Assembly: GCA_019115345.1 (NCBI GenBank)
Contig: DXDV01000045.1
Span: forward strand, 1 to 8,276
Direction: 5' to 3'
DNA length: 8,276 bases
Origin: Candidatus Intestinimonas stercorigallinarum
GTDB lineage: Bacteria > Bacillota > Clostridia > Oscillospirales > Oscillospiraceae
Below the pieces are notes generated by a model. That model saw only the letters and a program-made list of their open reading frames with translations, searched no databases and had not been told where the DNA came from. Below are positions 4,408 through 8,276 of the stretch, one piece after another (position 1 is the stretch's first letter; every line of letters begins with the position of its first letter). The position numbers were made by a program, and so were the translations under genes.

Positions 4408-7400
4408 ATGAGGAGAGGATTATACCGTGCCGCCGCCCTGCTCTGCGCGGGCGCGATGCTGACGTCGGCCCTGCCGGCCACCGCCTACGCAGCCTCCGGA
4501 GACCCGACGGTCACCGGGCAGGACGGACTGGTGCTGGGCCACGAGAGCGTTCTGACCCTGGATCTGGGAGATCCGTCTTTCAACGGTGAAAAGACCGTGA
4601 CCCTCTGCGGCTATATGGCGGCCCTCCCGGAGGACTATGCGCAGGAGGGCCTGGTGCTCCGCCTGGACGGCCTGACGGGCACGGACGGGGAAAATGGGAC
4701 CTGGGAGAACCTGGCTAACCCGGGGGAGACCATATCGATCAACCGGGAGGACAAGGAGGAAGGCGAGGGGACGAACCTTTTCCAGGATAACGGCCTCTGG
4801 CTGGACAACAGCAAGATCTACCTGCCTGCCAGCGTGGCGGAGGCCGTCAACGGCGCGGCGTATACCGTGGAGTACTTTGTGGACAAAGAGGGATACAGCG
4901 GCTATGAGACCGCCTACTCCCCCCTGCTGACGGTGGACGAGTCCGGGGACTCCTGGAGCATCTTCACCCGTACCGCCGGGGAGACCATGGAGCTCAAGCA
5001 GGGCTCCAACCAGACCCGCCTGAAGATCCCCTTTGACGACAGCCTGGGGGCCCCGGCCGCGGTGGTGTACACCACGGAGGAGGGGATCTGGTATCTGAAC
5101 GGCCAGGAGAAGGCCAGCTTCACCCCCGAAGGACCGGCGAGTGCGGAGCAGGTGATCCTGGGCGGCCGGCTGGGAGGGGAGAACTACCAGACCCAGGCCC
5201 AGTATTACAGCGTCCGCATCTATGACCGGGCCCTGAGCCAGGAGGAGCTGGAGGCCAACGCCGCCCTGGACCGCTCCCGCTTCCTGGGGGAGGAACCCGC
5301 GGCACCGGACATGACCTTTGACGGCGCGCCGCTGGAGAGCGACGGCGAAACGGAGCTGACCCTGAACTTTACAGACGGCGCGGCCCAGCTGGCGGTGGTC
5401 AGCGGGGAGCTGGGCGGCCAGGCCGTGACGCTGGAGGTGGACGGCCAGTCCATCCAGCTGGAGCTCCAGACCAAGAGCGTTCTGGACGCGGCGGCTGACC
5501 AGACGCCCGGCTCCCTGGAGGTGACCGTGGCCGCCAGCGCCACCGACAACGACATCCGCGCCGCCCTGGCGGAGCTGGTGGAGGAGGCCCTGGAGGGCTC
5601 CCCCTTCCTGGAGGAGGGCGGCTCCGTGCAGGTCAGCGGCAGCGAGGCGGAGGGCTTCCAGGCCGCGCTGGAGCTGGACGGCGAGACCGCCCGCAAGGAC
5701 CTGGAGGTCACCGTGAGGCGGGAGGATGCCACCGCCGCGGACGCCCTGGCCCCCTACTTCCAGAAAGTGATGCAGGGGACCTTCTCCTTCGAGAGCGCGG
5801 AGGCTGTGACCGCCGAGGCCATCACGGCGCAGGCGGCTGCCATGCTGGCGGACGATACGGTGACCGCCGAAGCCGCCTGGGACGAGGAGGCGTCCTGCTG
5901 GCAGCTCACCCTGAGCCAAGGCGAAAACTCCGCCCAGATGCCCCTCTATATCAACAGCGAGGTGGAATTTACCTTTGACGACCCCTCCCTCATGAACTAT
6001 ACCACCACCCGCCTGGCGGCGGGGGACACCGCCTACATCTCCGGCGGCGCCCTCCACCTCTCCGGCACCGCCAACAACACCTATGAAAACGTGGTGCTCC
6101 CCGTCTGGCACTTCGGCGACGGCGACGTGTGCTTCGAGGCGGAGCTCCGCATGACCAGCGCGGTGAACACCGGCCGCTGGATGGCCCTCTCCTACGGCGT
6201 GCGGCCCAACTCCGCCGGCATAGCGGACGCCTACACCTTCCGCCAGATGGCGGTGCGCCAGGACGCCACCCTCAACAACGGCGTGGAATTCGCCCAGCGC
6301 ACCGATGGGGAGAGCCACGGCTGGAGCGTCACCCACACCGCCTCCTATTCGGAGACCATCGACCCCGACAAGACCTATAAGCTCACGGTGGTCTACCGGG
6401 ACGGCAACCTCTACGAGTACATCAACGACCAGCTTCTGATCCGGGCCGAGGACGTGCCGGCCGAGCAGCTCAGCGGCAAGATCGCCTTCACCATGGACCG
6501 GCTCACCGCCGAGATGAGCAGCCTGCGGGTGACCTACGACCTCCCCGACCTGCCCACCGAGCTGCCCCTGACCGAAAACGGCTACGACACCGTGGTCTAT
6601 GAGCCGGAGACCGGTCTGGTCATGTCCCCCACCCTGGTGTCCACCGAGGAGACCCCCGCCGCCGAGGAGGCCGCCGCCGGCCGCCGCCCCGCCACCCTGG
6701 TGCGCGCCCTGCGCGAGGACCTGACGGTGGAGGATGACGGCGAGACCGTGTCCCTGGCCGAGTACCTGGATCGGCTGGACAAGAAGGTCCTGCCCGGCCT
6801 GCGGATCGACGACATGGCCACAGCCGAGGCCTTCGCCGCGTATGTGGAGGAGAATGGCATCGTGGACGTCAACGTCATCTCCGCCGACGGCGGGGTGCTC
6901 AAGGCCGCCTGCGCCGGTCAGGCCGGCATCCGCGGCATGCTGGACTTTACCGGCAGTATGCCGGAGGACACCATCGACGTGGTCTTTGCCACCAACCGCA
7001 GCAACGCCCGGGTGGCCATCCTCCCCGTAGAGGCCGCCACCCAGGACACCGTGGCCTATATCCAGGCCCGGGCCGTCACCGTCTGGGTAGCGACCGACAG
7101 CGCCCGCCTCCATCAGGCCATCCTCTCCGGCGCCGACGGACTGGTGGTGGAGGACTCCGCCGCCGCCCTGGACGCGGTGGAGTCCTACCCGGCCGATGAG
7201 CCGGTATACACCCGCAGGACCGTGGTGGTGGCCCACCGCGGCTTCCACCAGGAAGCCCCCGAGAACAGCGAGCGGGCGGCCATGCTGGCCGTGGAGGCCG
7301 GCGCGGACGCCATCGAGTGCGACGTCTACCTCTCCGCCGACGGCGAAATTATGATCAACCACGACGATACCACCAAACGCCTGATGGACCAGAACCTGAC

Positions 7401-8276
7401 GGTGGCGGAGTCCACCAAGGAGCAGCTCCAGGCCCTGACCTTCACCGGTGAAACCGCCCAGGAGGGAGACAAGATGCCCACTCTGGAGGAGCTCTTCATC
7501 GCCGCGGACGAGGCCGACCCCGACGACGACGTCATCCACGTCATTGAGATCAAGCACACGGCTGAGGCCCTCATTGAGCCCCTGGCCGAGGCCATCTACG
7601 ACGCCGGCATGGAGGACCGGGTGGTGTTCATCTCCTTCTCCGACGACCAGCTGCGCCGCATCCGGGAGGTCATGCCCGAGATCTCCGTGGGCGAGCTCAA
7701 CAGCTGCACCCAGAGCGGCGCGGACACGGCCGCCAACCTGGAGGACCTCTTCGGGCAGATCGACCCCCTCAACGCCTTCTACAACTGCAACTACGGCGCC
7801 CAGAACCCCGGGCTGGTGGAGGCCGCCCGTCACCGGGGCGTCTACATCCACCCCTGGACGGTCAACGACCAGTCTGTCTTTGAGCAGGAGTACGGCGACG
7901 GCTATCACGGCATCACCTCCGACCGGGTGGACTTTGCCACCGACTACCTCACCGGCGTGACGGTGGAGGGGGACAGCTTCACCGCGGATACCGGCGTGGA
8001 GCACGCCCTGACCATCTCCGCCCAGCGGGAGACCCGCCGCGGCAGCGAGGAGCTGACCGACGCCAAGGTGCTCCAGCTCTCCGGCGTCACCGTCAATCAG
8101 ACGGAGAACGGCGCCCTCTGGTCCGACCAGGACGGCGAGGCGGTGATCGCCCTGGGGAGCACCGGTACGCTGCCCTTGAGCGGCGATCCCTACACCGTCT
8201 ACTCCACCCCCGTCACCATTGCCTTCACGGAGGACACGGTGAAGCCCGAGCCGCCCATCGTGCCGGATGACGATGA
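4408..8276 (+). CDS. Large secreted LamG / glycerophosphodiester phosphodiesterase multidomain protein (3' end outside window)
   Basis: An uninterrupted frame of 1289 codons that runs off the window. The ATG at 4408 follows AGGAAGG (4393-4399) by 8 nt. Residues 1-28 are a signal peptide (MRRGLYR, hydrophobic core, ATAYA). About 35-292 is a LamG/concanavalin-A-like domain ending in the typical YSVRIYDRALSQEELEAN. Residues 293-520 are beta-rich and acidic. A second LamG-like beta-sandwich spans 521-711. Residues about 759-928 resemble the C-terminal half of a GDPD barrel. A full GDPD domain (939-1181) has AHRG (H943, R944), PENS (951-954), E970, D972, INHDD (H985), E1047-x-K1049 and HPWTVND (W1150). 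This fits metal-dependent cleavage of glycerophosphodiesters outside the cell. A further beta-rich part leads to a Pro/acidic linker (EPPIVPDDD), often seen before a wall anchor. Substrate and anchor are unknown. Confidence 0.93.
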   Translation, partial: MRRGLYRAAALLCAGAMLTSALPATAYAASGDPTVTGQDGLVLGHESVLTLDLGDPSFNGEKTVTLCGYMAALPEDYAQEGLVLRLDGLTGTDGENGTWENLANPGETISINREDKEEGEGTNLFQDNGLWLDNSKIYLPASVAEAVNGAAYTVEYFVDKEGYSGYETAYSPLLTVDESGDSWSIFTRTAGETMELKQGSNQTRLKIPFDDSLGAPAAVVYTTEEGIWYLNGQEKASFTPEGPASAEQVILGGRLGGENYQTQAQYYSVRIYDRALSQEELEANAALDRSRFLGEEPAAPDMTFDGAPLESDGETELTLNFTDGAAQLAVVSGELGGQAVTLEVDGQSIQLELQTKSVLDAAADQTPGSLEVTVAASATDNDIRAALAELVEEALEGSPFLEEGGSVQVSGSEAEGFQAALELDGETARKDLEVTVRREDATAADALAPYFQKVMQGTFSFESAEAVTAEAITAQAAAMLADDTVTAEAAWDEEASCWQLTLSQGENSAQMPLYINSEVEFTFDDPSLMNYTTTRLAAGDTAYISGGALHLSGTANNTYENVVLPVWHFGDGDVCFEAELRMTSAVNTGRWMALSYGVRPNSAGIADAYTFRQMAVRQDATLNNGVEFAQRTDGESHGWSVTHTASYSETIDPDKTYKLTVVYRDGNLYEYINDQLLIRAEDVPAEQLSGKIAFTMDRLTAEMSSLRVTYDLPDLPTELPLTENGYDTVVYEPETGLVMSPTLVSTEETPAAEEAAAGRRPATLVRALREDLTVEDDGETVSLAEYLDRLDKKVLPGLRIDDMATAEAFAAYVEENGIVDVNVISADGGVLKAACAGQAGIRGMLDFTGSMPEDTIDVVFATNRSNARVAILPVEAATQDTVAYIQARAVTVWVATDSARLHQAILSGADGLVVEDSAAALDAVESYPADEPVYTRRTVVVAHRGFHQEAPENSERAAMLAVEAGADAIECDVYLSADGEIMINHDDTTKRLMDQNLTVAESTKEQLQALTFTGETAQEGDKMPTLEELFIAADEADPDDDVIHVIEIKHTAEALIEPLAEAIYDAGMEDRVVFISFSDDQLRRIREVMPEISVGELNSCTQSGADTAANLEDLFGQIDPLNAFYNCNYGAQNPGLVEAARHRGVYIHPWTVNDQSVFEQEYGDGYHGITSDRVDFATDYLTGVTVEGDSFTADTGVEHALTISAQRETRRGSEELTDAKVLQLSGVTVNQTENGALWSDQDGEAVIALGSTGTLPLSGDPYTVYSTPVTIAFTEDTVKPEPPIVPDDD

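Noticed and set aside
5220..5732. A 170-codon minus-strand frame rich in Ser and Ala
   Set aside because: It is antisense to the surface protein, without a start signal or recognisable motif.
7448..7960. A plus-strand frame rich in Ser, Thr, Pro and Arg
   Set aside because: It is a shifted frame inside the GDPD domain with biased composition and no ribosome binding site.
4420..8004. A 1194-codon open frame on the minus strand
   Set aside because: It is the antisense of the plus-strand surface protein. Its product is a low-information Gly/Val/His/Leu mix without domains. It is open only because GC-rich codon use on the other strand removes stops. The plus frame has a signal peptide, LamG and GDPD motifs.

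Overview
The window looks like a stretch of a GC-rich gut-type Firmicute, most likely an Oscillospiraceae/Clostridia relative. This is inferred from strong GGAGG-type ribosome binding sites, a membrane-bound XRE regulator, secreted LRR and LamG/GDPD proteins with Gram-positive-style signal peptides, and a NifU-like Fe-S protein. No taxonomic marker gene is present, so the assignment is tentative.

Layout. (1) 61-426: a consensus promoter (TTGACA, 18 bp, TAGTAT) reads into a degraded tRNA-like 5' half, then an intact tRNA-Thr(CGT) with encoded CCA, then a strong intrinsic terminator and a second one about 100 bp further on. (2) 427-1901: a leader with nested complementary segments that reach the Shine-Dalgarno, followed by a six-TM XRE-family regulator with an extracytoplasmic domain. 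(3) 1911-2792, minus strand and convergent with only 9 bp between stop codons: a secreted leucine-rich-repeat protein built on 21-residue repeats with stacked cysteines. (4) 2793-3216: intergenic, with a near-perfect 67-bp palindrome. (5) 3217-3746, minus strand: a two-gene operon from a textbook promoter, made of a NifU C-terminal-domain protein and a 77-aa six-cysteine protein of unknown function joined by a GTGA overlap. (6) 3747-4407: intergenic, carrying a 271-bp cluster of consecutive hairpins bounded by imperfect inverted repeats. (7) 4408 to the window end, plus strand: a very large secreted multidomain protein, cut off by the window after 1289 codons. It has a LamG-like domain, beta-rich segments, a second LamG-like domain, a GDPD-like half-module without catalytic residues, and then a GDPD domain with all expected catalytic residues.

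How the genes relate. The two minus-strand Fe-S-type genes are clearly one operon and probably act together. The LRR and LamG/GDPD proteins are both exported and probably act at or outside the cell surface, the latter on phosphodiester substrates such as glycerophosphodiesters or teichoic-acid-like polymers (inference). I see no CRISPR array, transposase, phage gene or defence operon. The least explained items are the hairpin cluster upstream of the large surface gene, the inactive GDPD half-module, and the six-cysteine partner of the NifU-like protein.
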